Source: Zygnema cylindricum (taxonomy: Eukaryota > Streptophyta > Zygnematophyceae > Zygnematales > Zygnemataceae). Taken from it: DNA of 64,000 nt. Below the pieces are notes generated by a model, which saw only the letters and a program-made list of their open reading frames with translations, had not been told where the DNA came from and ran no database searches. The translations under genes were made by a program, and so were the position numbers. Location: positions 62,001 to 126,000 of the forward strand of contig JBBHKE010002304.1 of assembly GCA_037447655.1 (NCBI GenBank), in the 5' to 3' direction. Shown one piece after another: positions 33,621-46,900 of the stretch (its first letter is position 1; the number at the start of each line of letters is the position of its first letter).

Positions 33621-34237
33621 TGTTGTTTTTGAAAAGTTGGTTTCGTGCGTACTCGACGTTTAGCGTGCGTAATATATTATCGAAAGTAATGTGGTGGTTC
33701 GAATGGATTTGCGGATTGGGGGAGTAAATTTACGAGTAAAATTAAAAAGACGTGAGGTAGTAATTGAGTGGCACGGAATGCGTTAAGAAATGGACGGCGG
33801 ATCGCGACGCGATCCGATGTGAAGTTTACGAAATGTACGTCGCCGGTACGGAACATATAATTTGAACAAATGTAATTTATATGCGACAAGCGACGTTTAT
33901 GACAAATGACGTGTACTTTATTTGCCGCATTTATTGCAAAGGACGCGGCTGCGGTACGGAAATGATTTCGGTTGTACGATTATTATTTTAACAAGTGGAC
34001 GTGAAGACTAAATTCGCTTCGCGACGTCGTGGGATATTAGACGACTCGCGGGGATTTCGTTTAGATTTTTTGTGACCACGTGGCGTGACATCGAGGGTGT
34101 CGAATAAGATCGACGGACGGCGGATATAGGCCGCCGATATTTTTCAAGTAGTGGGGACGCGAAATCGCGTCAATCACACGATGATTATTTTGGACGTCTC
34201 GGATTGTTTGACGAAATCGAAGAGTTCCATTGAGTGA
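33621..34237 (+). repeat. Truncated LTR, same family as the array
   Basis: It begins TGTTGTTTTTGAAAAG and aligns with the array LTR in opposite orientation, sharing 'ggacggcggatcgcgacgcg', 'gacggacggcggatatag' and 'cgaaatcgcgtcaatcacac'. It stops before the second half of the LTR. No matching end or target duplication was found. Confidence 0.7.
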
Positions 34238-34383
34238 CTCAGCATGACTGAGCATACCATTTTGTAAGATTGTGTGTACTTTGTAAATATTTACAACAAT
34301 GGTTTATCTTTATGTGTAGTGTAGATTTACTCATTTTGACATACCTCGAAGTATTCGGGTATACTAACTTTAATAGAGGTAGC
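34238..34383. other. Short spacer between LTR fragments
   Basis: Contains a small inverted repeat 'gactcagcatgactgagc' and ends with the target duplication GTAGC (34379-34383) of the solo LTR. Confidence 0.5.
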
Positions 34384-35679
34384 TGTTGTTTTTGAAAACT
34401 TAGTTTCGTGCGTACGGAGCGTTTCGTGCGTACGCGATGTTTCGTGCGTACGCATTTACGCGATATATTGTGGAGGTTCGAAAGGATTTATGGATTGGGG
34501 AATTAAATGTACACATAAAATTAATGGAGTAATTGAGTGGCGCGAAATGTGAGAGGAAATGGACGGCGGATCGCGAAGCAATCCGACGTGAGATAATCGA
34601 CGAAGATAAAATGGTACGTCGCACGTACGAAACATAATGCGACAGATGAAATTTATTACATGGGACGCCGCCGGTACGGAGCGTCGTATTTGACAGGTGT
34701 ACTTTAAGTTGTCGCTTATTGCGACATGCATTTATCGAAAATGACGTGTACCTTAAATGCGACAAGGCGCATTTATGACGAAGTACGTGATTTCGGTACG
34801 GACAGAATTGGATCGTACGAATTGATTTCGGCAAGTTGGTCATGGTACACGTGGAGGGCGAATGTCGTCTACCGATATTTTCAAGGGATCTCATTATCTT
34901 TAATGACGCATTATCTAGTGGACCGTACATATGCGATGTCGGTTCACTACGTGGACTTATCGACAAGTGACTAAGCAAGTTGTCACTTATGACGCGGATT
35001 TTTGGATGCGTCGGTGTAAATATTTGAAGCATCAATGTTTTGTCTTATTTGAATTAATGATTTAGTGTTGATTAAAATAGTTATATTTTAGGTGATCAAT
35101 GAGGATATCGACAGTTTAATTGTGTGTCTTTATGTGTCGTATTTGCGGACAAGTGTACGCTTACGATTGCTTGACTTTCAGGTGTACGCTTACGATTAGT
35201 TTGATTTAATGACAGTTACGTAATTTACGTTGGCTATTTTGACACTTAGTGATTTGTTAACAGCTCACAAGTGTATATATAGATTTGAGCTTCATTAGAA
35301 TATTAATCAATGCTGGTTAGTAAAGTGGGGACCGAAGATGTAGACTTTTAGGGTTGTCGATTAGGTCATGCACTTTGAATGATATAATGATTATTTAATT
35401 ATACTTTGATTATACTTTTGTTTATGTGAAATGCATTTGTCTTTATTATTTATTTATGTTGTTTTATATATGTTTGATATGCATTGTTTATGCATTTGTC
35501 CTAGGGTTTGTTTTTGTCGATTATTCCATCAAACCTTAGATGATGTCATAGGGTTTATTTATGTTGATTATTCCATGAAACCCTAAATGTTGTTGTATGT
35601 TCAATGGAGGATGCATTTCAAATGATTGTTCGTCGACCTATTTTTGCTTAGCTTTTTGCATGATAGTTTGGGTCGCTTG

Positions 35680-37110
35680 TGTTGTTCTTTGGTCTAAAAT
35701 AGACCGCAGAAGCGACCCAAACTATCATGCAAAAAGCTAAGCAAAAATAGGTCGACGAACAATCATTTGAAATGCATCCTCCATTGAACATACAACAACA
35801 TTTAGGGTTTCATGGAATAATCAACATAAATAAACCCTATGACATCATCTAAGGTTTGATGGAATAATCGACAAAAACAAACCCTAGGACAAATGCATAA
35901 ACAATGCATATCAAACATATATAAAACAACATAAATAAATAATAAAGACAAATGCATTTCACATAAACAAAAGTATAATCAAAGTATAATTAAATAATCA
36001 TTATATCATTCAAAGTGCATGACCTAATCGACAACCCTAAAAGTCTACATCTTCGGTCCCCACTTTACTAACCAGCATTGATTATTTTCCTAATGAAGCT
36101 CAAATCTATATATACACTTGTGAGCTGTTAACAAATCACTAAGTGTCAAAATAACTAACATACATTACATAACTGTCATTTAGTCCTATTTAACCATAAT
36201 ATACCATCACTAAGAATAAATTAATCTTAAGCGTACACCTGAAAGCCTAGCAATCGTAAGCGTACACTTGTCTGCATAAACGACAAATAAAGACACACAA
36301 ATTAAACTGTCGAAAACCCTAATTGATCACTTAAATAACAAATGTCATAATCAATACTAATTAATAATACACATAAGACAAAACAATGTTGTATCAAATA
36401 TTTACACGGACGCGTCCGCAAAATACGCGTCATAAGCGACAACTTGCTTAGTCATCTGTCGATAAGTCCACGTAGTGAACCGACATCGCATATGTACGGT
36501 CCACTAGATAATGCGTCATAAAAACAATGTGGTCCCTTGGAAATATCGGCGGACGCCATCCGCCTTCCACGTGTACCACGAATCACTTGGCAAGCAATCC
36601 GGAACGTCCAAAAATAAATATCGTGTGATTGACGCGATTTCGTGTCACCACTACATAGAAAATCTCGGCGGACTATATCCGCCGTCCGTCACTCTTAATC
36701 GGCACCCTTGGTGTCGCGCCGCGTGGTCATAAGAAAAATCCACTTGTCGAAACCTCGTCAAGCTATCCAAATTAGTCCGTACCGTTACTACGTAATTTGC
36801 CGTACATCTCACGTGTCAAATACGACGCTCCGTACCGGCGGCGTCACATTTAATAAATGCGGTCTGTCGCATTATGTTTCGTATGGCGGCCGTACTTTTT
36901 CAAACACTTCGAATATTTCAAATCGGATCGCTTCGCGATCCGCCGTCCATTGTTCAGCGCATTTCGCTCCACTCAATTAGTTAATTAATTTACTCGTGCA
37001 ATAAACCCCCAATCCGCAAATCCGTTCAAACCTCCACATTAACTCCGGTAATTACGTAAGCAAGCAAATACACGCACGCATATGCGAAACTGAATCTTCC
37101 AAAAACAACA
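35680..37110 (-). repeat. Array LTR 1 (3'-most in element orientation)
   Basis: 1431 bp with inverted termini TGTTGTT and AACAACA. It faces the solo LTR tail head-on, creating a large inverted repeat around 35680. Confidence 0.9.
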
Positions 37111-38034
37111 CTCCCCCGAAGATTTAGTTTCGTAAATCCATGACGCCACGTCATCATCTGTCACACTCCATAGATTTACATCATCAGCTGTCACTACTGT
37201 CACCTTCTGCTGTCTCCTCCATCTGAATCCGCCAAATTGCCTCCGCCAAAATTTTCACTTGTTCCACCATCGCTTCCGCTGCCTTCATATGCCTTCCAAG
37301 TTTCATAATACATAATATATATTTTCATTTTCCGATTACAACAAAATTTTATCTTTTCTCAACAATATCTAAATCTGAATCTACTTCTCACAATTCTGTC
37401 ACAAATCAACTAAGAATTAAAACCAAACGATCACACTAATAATATATCCCAACTCAAAATTTATACCTCAACCATATCAAATCTAGATTTCAAAATTTTT
37501 CTTTTCTTTTCCATTTAATAATCTGATCCCAAAATTTCCCATTAAAAATACACTTAACAAATAGTATTTTCCCAAAAATTCTAATAATATCACATTTCCC
37601 AAAAATTCCCAACAACTCAAAATCTACATTACAAATCCAATTTTCAACAATCATCGATCCACAAAATTTGGATCTCTCCACCACATGTCAAAACTCCACC
37701 TTTCGGATCTCTCTCCCCCAAACGTCGAAATTCCACCTTCCACATTTCTCCATCAAACGAATATGTATTTTCCAAAAATAAAATATCATTTCTCATAATT
37801 AATCATTTTCATTGAGGGTAGACATTTCGGCACTGTCACTAAGTTAACCCTTGGGGCGATGCAAGATTAAACTCGGCACATACCAACACTATGATAAGGC
37901 CGATCTCATGGGTACACAGACACCATTACTGCAATACAACCAGCAAGAACAAAATTAACCCGCTACAATGCATGTGACACAAACCTACATCGACTTAACC
38001 TAACATATGATAGATGGGGCGTGGGCCCATAACC
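37111..38034 (-). other. Array internal domain 1 (924 bp, no gag-pol)
   Basis: In minus orientation it starts with GGTTATGGGCCCAC (38021-38034), complementary to the initiator tRNA-Met anticodon arm, and ends with the polypurine-like CGGGGGAG (37111-37118) next to the LTR. The interior is A/C-rich on the plus strand, with a 64-codon minus-strand frame of no recognised family (37490-37684). Confidence 0.85.
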
Positions 38035-39465
38035 TGTTGTTCTTTGGTCTAAAATAGACCGCAGAAGCGACCCAAACTATCATGCAAAAAGCTAAGCAAA
38101 AATAGGTCGACGAACAATCATTTGAAATGCATCCTCCATTGAACATACAACAACATTTAGGGTTTCATGGAATAATCAACATAAATAAACCCTATGACAT
38201 CATCTAAGGTTTGATGGAATAATCGACAAAAACAAACCCTAGGACAAATGCATAAACAATGCATATCAAACATATATAAAACAACATAAATAAATAATAA
38301 AGACAAATGCATTTCACATAAACAAAAGTATAATCAAAGTATAATTAAATAATCATTATATCATTCAAAGTGCATGACCTAATCGACAACCCTAAAAGTC
38401 TACATCTTCGGTCCCCACTTTACTAACCAGCATTGATTATTTTCCTAATGAAGCTCAAATCTATATATACACTTGTGAGCTGTTAACAAATCACTAAGTG
38501 TCAAAATAACTAACATACATTACATAACTGTCATTTAGTCCTATTTAACCATAATATACCATCACTAAGAATAAATTAATCTTAAGCGTACACCTGAAAG
38601 CCTAGCAATCGTAAGCGTACACTTGTCTGCATAAACGACAAATAAAGACACACAAATTAAACTGTCGAAAACCCTAATTGATCACTTAAATAACAAATGT
38701 CATAATCAATACTAATTAATAATACACATAAGACAAAACAATGTTGTATCAAATATTTACACGGACGCGTCCGCAAAATACGCGTCATAAGCGACAACTT
38801 GCTTAGTCATTTGTCGATAAGTCCACGTAGTGAACCGACATCGCATATGTACGGTCCACTAGATAATGCGTCATAAAAACAATGTGGTCCCTTGGAAATA
38901 TCGGCGGACGCCATCCGCCTTCCACGTGTACCACGAATCACTTGGCAAGCAATCCGGAACGTCCAAAAATAAATATCGTGTGATTGACGCGATTTCGTGT
39001 CACCACTACATAGAAAATCTCGGCGGACTATATCCGCCGTCCGTCACTCTTAATCGGCACCCTTGGTGTCGCGCCGCGTGGTCATAAGAAAAATCCACTT
39101 GTCGAAACCTCGTCAAGCTATCCAAATTAGTCCGTACCGTTACTACGTAATTTGCCGTACATCTCACGTGTCAAATACGACGCTCCGTACCGGCGGCGTC
39201 ACATTTAATAAATGCGGTCTGTCGCATTATGTTTCGTATGGCGGCCGTACTTTTTCAAACACTTCGAATATTTCAAATCGGATCGCTTCGCGATCCGCCG
39301 TCCATTGTTCAGCGCATTTCGCTCCACTCAATTAGTTAATTAATTTACTCGTGCAATAAACCCCCAATCCGCAAATCCGTTCAAACCTCCACATTAACTC
39401 CGGTAATTACGTAAGCAAGCAAATACACGCACGCATATGCGAAACTGAATCTTCCAAAAACAACA
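38035..39465 (-). repeat. Array LTR 2 (shared by both units)
   Basis: Same length and termini as LTR 1, differing from it by the base corresponding to 36456. Confidence 0.9.
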
Positions 39466-40389
39466 CTCCCCCGAAGATTTAGTTTCGTAAATCCATGACG
39501 CCACGTCATCATCTGTCACACTCCATAGATTTACATCATCAGCTGTCACTACTGTCACCTTCTGCTGTCTCCTCCATCTGAATCCGCCAAATTGCCTCCG
39601 CCAAAATTTTCACTTGTTCCACCATCGCTTCCGCTGCCTTCATATGCCTTCCAAGTTTCATAATACATAATATATATTTTCATTTTCCGATTACAACAAA
39701 ATTTTATCTTTTCTCAACAATATCTAAATCTGAATCTACTTCTCACAATTCTGTCACAAATCAACTAAGAATTAAAACCAAACGATCACACTAATAATAT
39801 ATCCCAACTCAAAATTTATACCTCAACCATATCAAATCTAGATTTCAAAATTTTTCTTTTCTTTTCCATTTAATAATCTGATCCCAAAATTTCCCATTAA
39901 AAATACACTTAACAAATAGTATTTTCCCAAAAATTCTAATAATATCACATTTCCCAAAAATTCCCAACAACTCAAAATCTACATTACAAATCCAATTTTC
40001 AACAATCATCGATCCACAAAATTTGGATCTCTCCACCACATGTCAAAACTCCACCTTTCGGATCTCTCTCCCCCAAACGTCGAAATTCCACCTTCCACAT
40101 TTCTCCATCAAACGAATATGTATTTTCCAAAAATAAAATATCATTTCTCATAATTAATCATTTTCATTGAGGGTAGACATTTCGGCACTGTCACTAAGTT
40201 AACCCTTGGGGCGATGCAAGATTAAACTCGGCACATACCAACACTATGATAAGGCCGATCTCATGGGTACACAGACACCATTACTGCAATACAACCAGCA
40301 AGAACAAAATTAACCCGCTACAATGCATGTGACACAAACCTACATCGACTTAACCTAACATATGATAGATGGGGCGTGGGCCCATAACC
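39466..40389 (-). other. Array internal domain 2 (924 bp)
   Basis: Appears identical to domain 1, with primer site at 40376-40389 and purine tract CGGGGGAG at 39466-39473. Confidence 0.85.
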
Positions 40390-41820
40390 TGTTGTTCTTT
40401 GGTCTAAAATAGACCGCAGAAGCGACCCAAACTATCATGCAAAAAGCTAAGCAAAAATAGGTCGACGAACAATCATTTGAAATGCATCCTCCATTGAACA
40501 TACAACAACATTTAGGGTTTCATGGAATAATCAACATAAATAAACCCTATGACATCATCTAAGGTTTGATGGAATAATCGACAAAAACAAACCCTAGGAC
40601 AAATGCATAAACAATGCATATCAAACATATATAAAACAACATAAATAAATAATAAAGACAAATGCATTTCACATAAACAAAAGTATAATCAAAGTATAAT
40701 TAAATAATCATTATATCATTCAAAGTGCATGACCTAATCGACAACCCTAAAAGTCTACATCTTCGGTCCCCACTTTACTAACCAGCATTGATTATTTTCC
40801 TAATGAAGCTCAAATCTATATATACACTTGTGAGCTGTTAACAAATCACTAAGTGTCAAAATAACTAACATACATTACATAACTGTCATTTAGTCCTATT
40901 TAACCATAATATACCATCACTAAGAATAAATTAATCTTAAGCGTACACCTGAAAGCCTAGCAATCGTAAGCGTACACTTGTCTGCATAAACGACAAATAA
41001 AGACACACAAATTAAACTGTCGAAAACCCTAATTGATCACTTAAATAACAAATGTCATAATCAATACTAATTAATAATACACATAAGACAAAACAATGTT
41101 GTATCAAATATTTACACGGACGCGTCCGCAAAATACGCGTCATAAGCGACAACTTGCTTAGTCATTTGTCGATAAGTCCACGTAGTGAACCGACATCGCA
41201 TATGTACGGTCCACTAGATAATGCGTCATAAAAACAATGTGGTCCCTTGGAAATATCGGCGGACGCCATCCGCCTTCCACGTGTACCACGAATCACTTGG
41301 CAAGCAATCCGGAACGTCCAAAAATAAATATCGTGTGATTGACGCGATTTCGTGTCACCACTACATAGAAAATCTCGGCGGACTATATCCGCCGTCCGTC
41401 ACTCTTAATCGGCACCCTTGGTGTCGCGCCGCGTGGTCATAAGAAAAATCCACTTGTCGAAACCTCGTCAAGCTATCCAAATTAGTCCGTACCGTTACTA
41501 CGTAATTTGCCGTACATCTCACGTGTCAAATACGACGCTCCGTACCGGCGGCGTCACATTTAATAAATGCGGTCTGTCGCATTATGTTTCGTATGGCGGC
41601 CGTACTTTTTCAAACACTTCGAATATTTCAAATCGGATCGCTTCGCGATCCGCCGTCCATTGTTCAGCGCATTTCGCTCCACTCAATTAGTTAATTAATT
41701 TACTCGTGCAATAAACCCCCAATCCGCAAATCCGTTCAAACCTCCACATTAACTCCGGTAATTACGTAAGCAAGCAAATACACGCACGCATATGCGAAAC
41801 TGAATCTTCCAAAAACAACA
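40390..41820 (-). repeat. Array LTR 3 (5'-most in element orientation)
   Basis: Ends at AAAAACAACA (41811-41820) and is followed immediately by the resumed tail of the older solo LTR. Confidence 0.9.
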
Positions 41821-41859
41821 GCTTCTGCGGTCTATTTTAGACCAAAGAACAACAGTAGC

Positions 41860-43925
41860 TAGTAGATTGCGTACGACTGGTATGCCTCCGTATACTCAGT
41901 AATGAGCTCGTGTATATTTGTAGGACTTAGTCATTTTTAGTCTTAGGAACTTTTCTGGACCAAAACTGTTTATGGTGATTTTTGGTAATTTTATCTGAGG
42001 ATTGCTCTCAGATCTGCTGGCAAAATTATGTGAAATTTTGCATGTATGTTCCTCCTTGTATTGTTTACATTGCCACAGATTTTCAGGCCTATTGTGTGTC
42101 TGGTCTGTGTTTTAATTCATTGTGAAGTTGGTCGGTTTTATCAAAGTTCTGGCAGACTGTTTTTCTGCAACTTTGACTAGATGATGTGATCACTCTGTAT
42201 ATTATTTTTGTCTGAAATTTTGTAAGGTTATTCTATAGCCTAGAAACTACTTGTGATCGTAGTTTCAGCTTGTTTTGCTATTTCTGTAGAATTCTGTGTT
42301 GATTCAAAGTAGGCTGTTTTTGGGTAGTCTGTGCTTCCGAGGGTAAATCCATGGCTGAAAATGGCTATGGACAGCAAAAAGTACATTGTGTGTAACTTGC
42401 GAACAAATTTTCCTCAGGCTGATTATTGCTTACGTACTACATTTTTCATCAGTATTTGTTTTTCTCAGGTGATGAGTGCACAAACAATGCAAAGTCAGTT
42501 GCTACAACTGTACAGGCTTTTGTTAATGTTTTTCCTTGCAGCATAAGACATCAGAATTAAAGTTCATACATGAGATTTTAAAAGCGATTTCACCTCTATT
42601 GCACACCAGTGTGCAGATCTTACACCAGGACTCTTACACTACGGTGACCCGTCACTTTTCCTCTAATTTTATTTAGTGCTTTTTTGGCCGAAAACCATAA
42701 ATGTACCGTTTAAATCACTTTTCCAGTAAGTGGCCCTAATGAAGCCAGTCAGTGTAGTCAACTCTGATTGTGATAACAATCATCCTTGAAAGCAATGGAC
42801 CAATTTGGCACATTTTCGGCCCCTTAACACTACTTTTTATTTTCATGACACACATTTGACAGCCTGACATCTATAACATACTGACTAAAATACAATAAAT
42901 AACATGAAAAAGACCTAAATTATAATTATTAACATGAAAATAAACCCCGCCATATATTTGATAGCCTAGTAGCGATCCATGGTGTAGTTCTTAACACTAC
43001 AACACCTGTACCAAAAAACCTTACATGAACGATGGATATCCAAAAATCGCCAATAACATCTTATTGTCAAGGCTGTCAATACATTTGACTGTCAAGTTCA
43101 GCAACATCATATTTTCAACTGTCGTATATATATCTGATCAGTACAGCTTTTAAGTCTTGGAGGGACAATCATCTTTTCTACAACCATTCTCCTTTCCTGT
43201 ATAACTTCTGACAAAAGCGACCGTCAAATGCAGTCAACACAGGACACATGACAAAAGTATGGAGTCTTGGGAAGAATTAACTGTGAAATTATCTTCACAA
43301 ACACAACAAAAAGCAAACAACATGAATCCAACACAGTACAGAAAGTCATCTGACATACTCCCAGAGTCCTACATGCACCAAATTCTGAATAGTTTAACAA
43401 CGAAGAGAAACAGTCAAAATAAAAAGACCAAAAACAGTGATTTCTGGACCTTAGTAAAATTCGAAGGTACCACAAAACGAACACTGACAGATTTGGTTCT
43501 GCTTGGATACTTATTTGCTTTGTCGTCAACACCTTAAAAATGTCAAAAATCATACACATACTTTCACTAAGCTCTCATTTTCTCTGCACCTACAAACTAT
43601 AAATTTTGTTACTAGTAAAATACTCTTAACTACTATTTGAGTTAGACCGTCCACCGTCCAAACTCCCCTCCAGCATTGGGAGTCCCCAGTTTATGATCAA
43701 AAAACTGCCACCCAATAGAGGTTGACCTTATTCGATTGTGATAATTTCTTCTGTAAACTAAAAAAATTACTCCTGCATGTCTCCATTTTACAGTGATCTA
43801 TATTTCCTGACTCCATGGGTGAATTGAGCAAAATCCAAAGCAAAAATTATGTTTGTTAAGATGAACACACAGTGCTCTTCATTACAACTCTTTTTAAATG
43901 TGTCAGTCTCTTTTGAGTGACCCCA
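41860..43925. other. NSA2 downstream region
   Basis: No gene was recognised. A T-rich stretch (41900-42540) gives a 71-codon frame without known homology. Around 42965-42977 there is an orphan D-family end ('agcgatccatggtg' followed by TA). The part nearest 43925 should hold the NSA2 3' untranslated region, but no poly-A signal can be assigned with certainty. Confidence 0.4.
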
Positions 43926-46900
43926 TTAGACAAGTAGGACTGCATTTATACAACCGTCATTCTCAGGGTTGTTTGTTACTTGCGCATATTTTCCTGCGCG
44001 CCGCAATGCCTCAAACCAATTAGAAACTTGACATCAACATCAACGGCAACAATAACAATAAAATAAAAACAGCAACAGTGACAGTACCAGTAACAACAAC
44101 AGTAACGTAGCAATAACATTAACAACAACAGTAACAGTAAAATAACAATAGCAATATCAATAGCTGAATACAACAACATGACAATACAACAATGCACGAA
44201 ATGACAATGAGACAACATAAAATAAAACAATGTAACAAAACCAATAAAATGACATAAACCCAAAAAAAGGAAAAAAAGAAAACAATGACAACGACAACAA
44301 CAAAAAAAAGAAACAGTTCGCTTACCCCAAACCACTTTTCCTGCTGGTGTCACAAGCCCAAGTTCACTAACATTCACCTGCAGCCATGGAAAACGCCAAA
44401 ATCCATCAACGCCTCAAATTGGCACTTATAAAAAATACTGACAAAAACATGAGCATTTGTTCCCTCTGAGCTGAGAACATACAGCTGAGAAGTACATTTT
44501 GCGCAATGGTTCATATAGAAAAAGTGTACACCAAAAGTAGAAGTTCCAGCTGGCTACATCTTTAACAGAAAAGAAAAAAAGAAGGGAGGGATGGGCGGGG
44601 AGCCTAAAAGTTTACTTCGATAATGGTTCCCTTGGTGATGACACCCATTGACGAGTACATGGTCCCATTAGGGTTTTTTTTCACACCGATGATTTCCAAA
44701 TTAAACGTACATTTGAGTTCAGGATGTGTCACATGTGCCTGCAATATTCCAAGGAATGTTTTCAAACAATGTTTTCGACCTCAGAGTAACATTCAAAATA
44801 ATAAACCTTGAGGTAAAGATGAAAAAGAAACAAAGTAGCAAAAGGAAAGAACAAGTAAACGAGTAAAATTGATCAAACAAGGAGCATCAAAAGGCCAAGG
44901 CAAAAGGACTACCTTCGTAAAACGCAAAGCCATGGGACGAATAAAACGTTCATATTTAGGAGGCTTACGAGTGAAGCCCGGGCCTACAAAAGTCACTTTA
45001 GTCACAAGCCTTTTCCATTGCTTCGCTGCAAAATACACACACAATAATTAGCGTTAGTAACACAACCAATCAGAAAATCCTACACGAGAGGGAAAAATCG
45101 GACAAAAGACATGGAGCTCACTTTTCCGTTTCCCAGACCGTACAACTCGGAACATCTCATCCTCGGCAATTGGTCGAACCTACAAACCAAACAATTCCCA
45201 GTTAACTTTAAAGGTAAGATTTGGGTCAGCTCAAGTTTCCACAAAAACACAGAAACACCTCCTTTAAAAGACACTTGAAATACAGACTACAAAGCAGTTC
45301 GAATCCAGAGCTGAAATAATTCACGACCAGTTCTTCATGGAAAATATCATAGACTGCAGTAGATATTGCCTCAAAATACAAATCCCATGAGTTAACAAAA
45401 CCTCGCCTTTAATAAGACAGTTGATTGAGCTATAACTCTCTTAAATCCAGTGAGCAAAGTCTATGCCCTATCACTGTTAGAAAACCATTCGGTATAAACT
45501 CATTTTGACATACTTCTTGCATCAATACTTATTCATGGTCCATGAAGCAAAAAGATCCTAAAAAATATTAAGTTTCAAGAGCAAATGATACAGAATTTTT
45601 TGGGACAAGCCTACAAAGCCCAACTAGACTCTACATCATCCATTGTAATTAAAATGGACCATTCGTATTTTGAGTGCCAGCTTTTTATGGGCATAAATAT
45701 GGTTATTCTGAACCACAATAATTACAAGCAAAAATAAAAAAAATGAACAAAATATGAATCAGCACGAATCATACTTATTTTCTTACCATACTTTTATTTT
45801 GCCACTAGTAATTACAATGATCAGTGTAACCAGTGAAGTTTTTCCAAGTAAACTCTTACATCCAACTAGAAATAAAGAGGAGATCCTGAGTAATGTCCTG
45901 ATTCTCTGAAACTGTTTGGTTGCTGAAAAGGGTTTACCTTTGGTAAGGGCACCTCCCACTTGCCAGCCTTCTCCTTTCGTTTCTGCTTAATAGTGTTGCT
46001 AAGAACCTATTCAAGAACCACCACAAACAAACTGCATATCAGTACCAGTCATAGAACATAAAAATTCATGGACTGCCAAACCAGCTTATGTTGTTTTCGA
46101 ATATAAGATGTTCTTGAAAAGAAGAAGAAGTTGAAAATAAGTTGTTAATAAAAATAGGTTGATCTTTTGAAAATAGGCTTACTGTCCAATGGACATGAGT
46201 AGCCTCTTACAAACACAAACCCATGGCTAAATTCACAACATTGAGTTTACACATACTACTTTCCCACTGCACTCCACCTGAGTACCAAATTTCCAAGAAA
46301 GCGTAAAAGGCTCCAAATTAAGGTCATGCAAAGATGGTAGCTCAAGTAAGTCATCAAAACACATGCCAATAATTGTTTCTACAGGTTTAACACACGTCCT
46401 TGACCAATTTAATGAAACTACGGAGAAAAGTTGAAAATATCTGCCAGACACAGGATATCTTAATTTTGTTTTTGACAATGCCACGAGTGTGTTTTTATTG
46501 TTCAAACCTGTCCGCCGCTACCTACCACTCGAGGGAATGGAATGAAACACTTTTCATCACTATTCAAGTCAAGATACTAAATCAGCCGTTGTTTTTCTTT
46601 CCCAAAACAACAAATTAGAGTTAATGACAGCAAGTAGAAAATCCGCCGCACATCATCCCACCTTAGGTTCATATTATTGATACTATTTCTCCGCATTAAT
46701 ACTAATAATGCTTTAACTCAAAAATTGATGAACTTAGTAGTGTGTTCCTGAAGGAACCATATCACTCTATTACTCGTCTTAAGCAAGGAAACACAGACAC
46801 AGCACCACATACTATTACACAAACGTAAATCTACACCCTGAGGAACTATAAATTTCACAAAGATATTAACATGCGCACCGTTTTAGTGTTATTGATACTG

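Larger units (their letters stand above)
35680..41820 (-). mobile_element. Tandem LTR-internal-LTR-internal-LTR array of a non-autonomous retrotransposon
   Basis: Three LTRs of 1431 bp (35680-37110, 38035-39465, 40390-41820) alternate with two internal domains of 924 bp (37111-38034, 39466-40389); the period is exactly 2355 bp. In element orientation (minus) each LTR starts TGTTGTTTTTGGAAG and ends AAAGAACAACA. The flanks GCTTG (35675-35679) and GCTTC (41821-41825) match at four of five positions. By eye the only difference between units is C at 36456 against T at 38811 and 41166. Internal domains hold a primer site and polypurine tract but no gag or pol, so replication proteins must come from elsewhere. 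Small repeated frames of 64, 73 and 90 codons match no known protein. Confidence 0.9.
34384..41854 (+). mobile_element. Solo LTR split by a later insertion
   Basis: The LTR begins TGTTGTTTTTGAAAAC at 34384 and runs to ...GGGTCGCTT at 35679. Its missing tail (TGCGGTCTATTTTAGACC ... AAAGAACAACA) resumes at 41821 and ends at 41854. The whole is bounded by a perfect 5-bp duplication GTAGC (34379-34383 and 41855-41859), which shows a single LTR left behind after recombination of an old full element. It lacks the middle block present in the younger LTRs. The interruption is the array at 35680-41820. Confidence 0.9.

Noticed and set aside
36511-41690. Sets of 73- and 90-codon frames repeated three times
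   Set aside because: They lie in the LTRs of the array and repeat because the LTR repeats; no domain and no start context supports them.
35680-41820. Satellite DNA or segmental gene duplication as explanation of the 2355-bp repeat
   Set aside because: TG...CA termini, primer site, purine tract and a target duplication identify LTR retrotransposon units.
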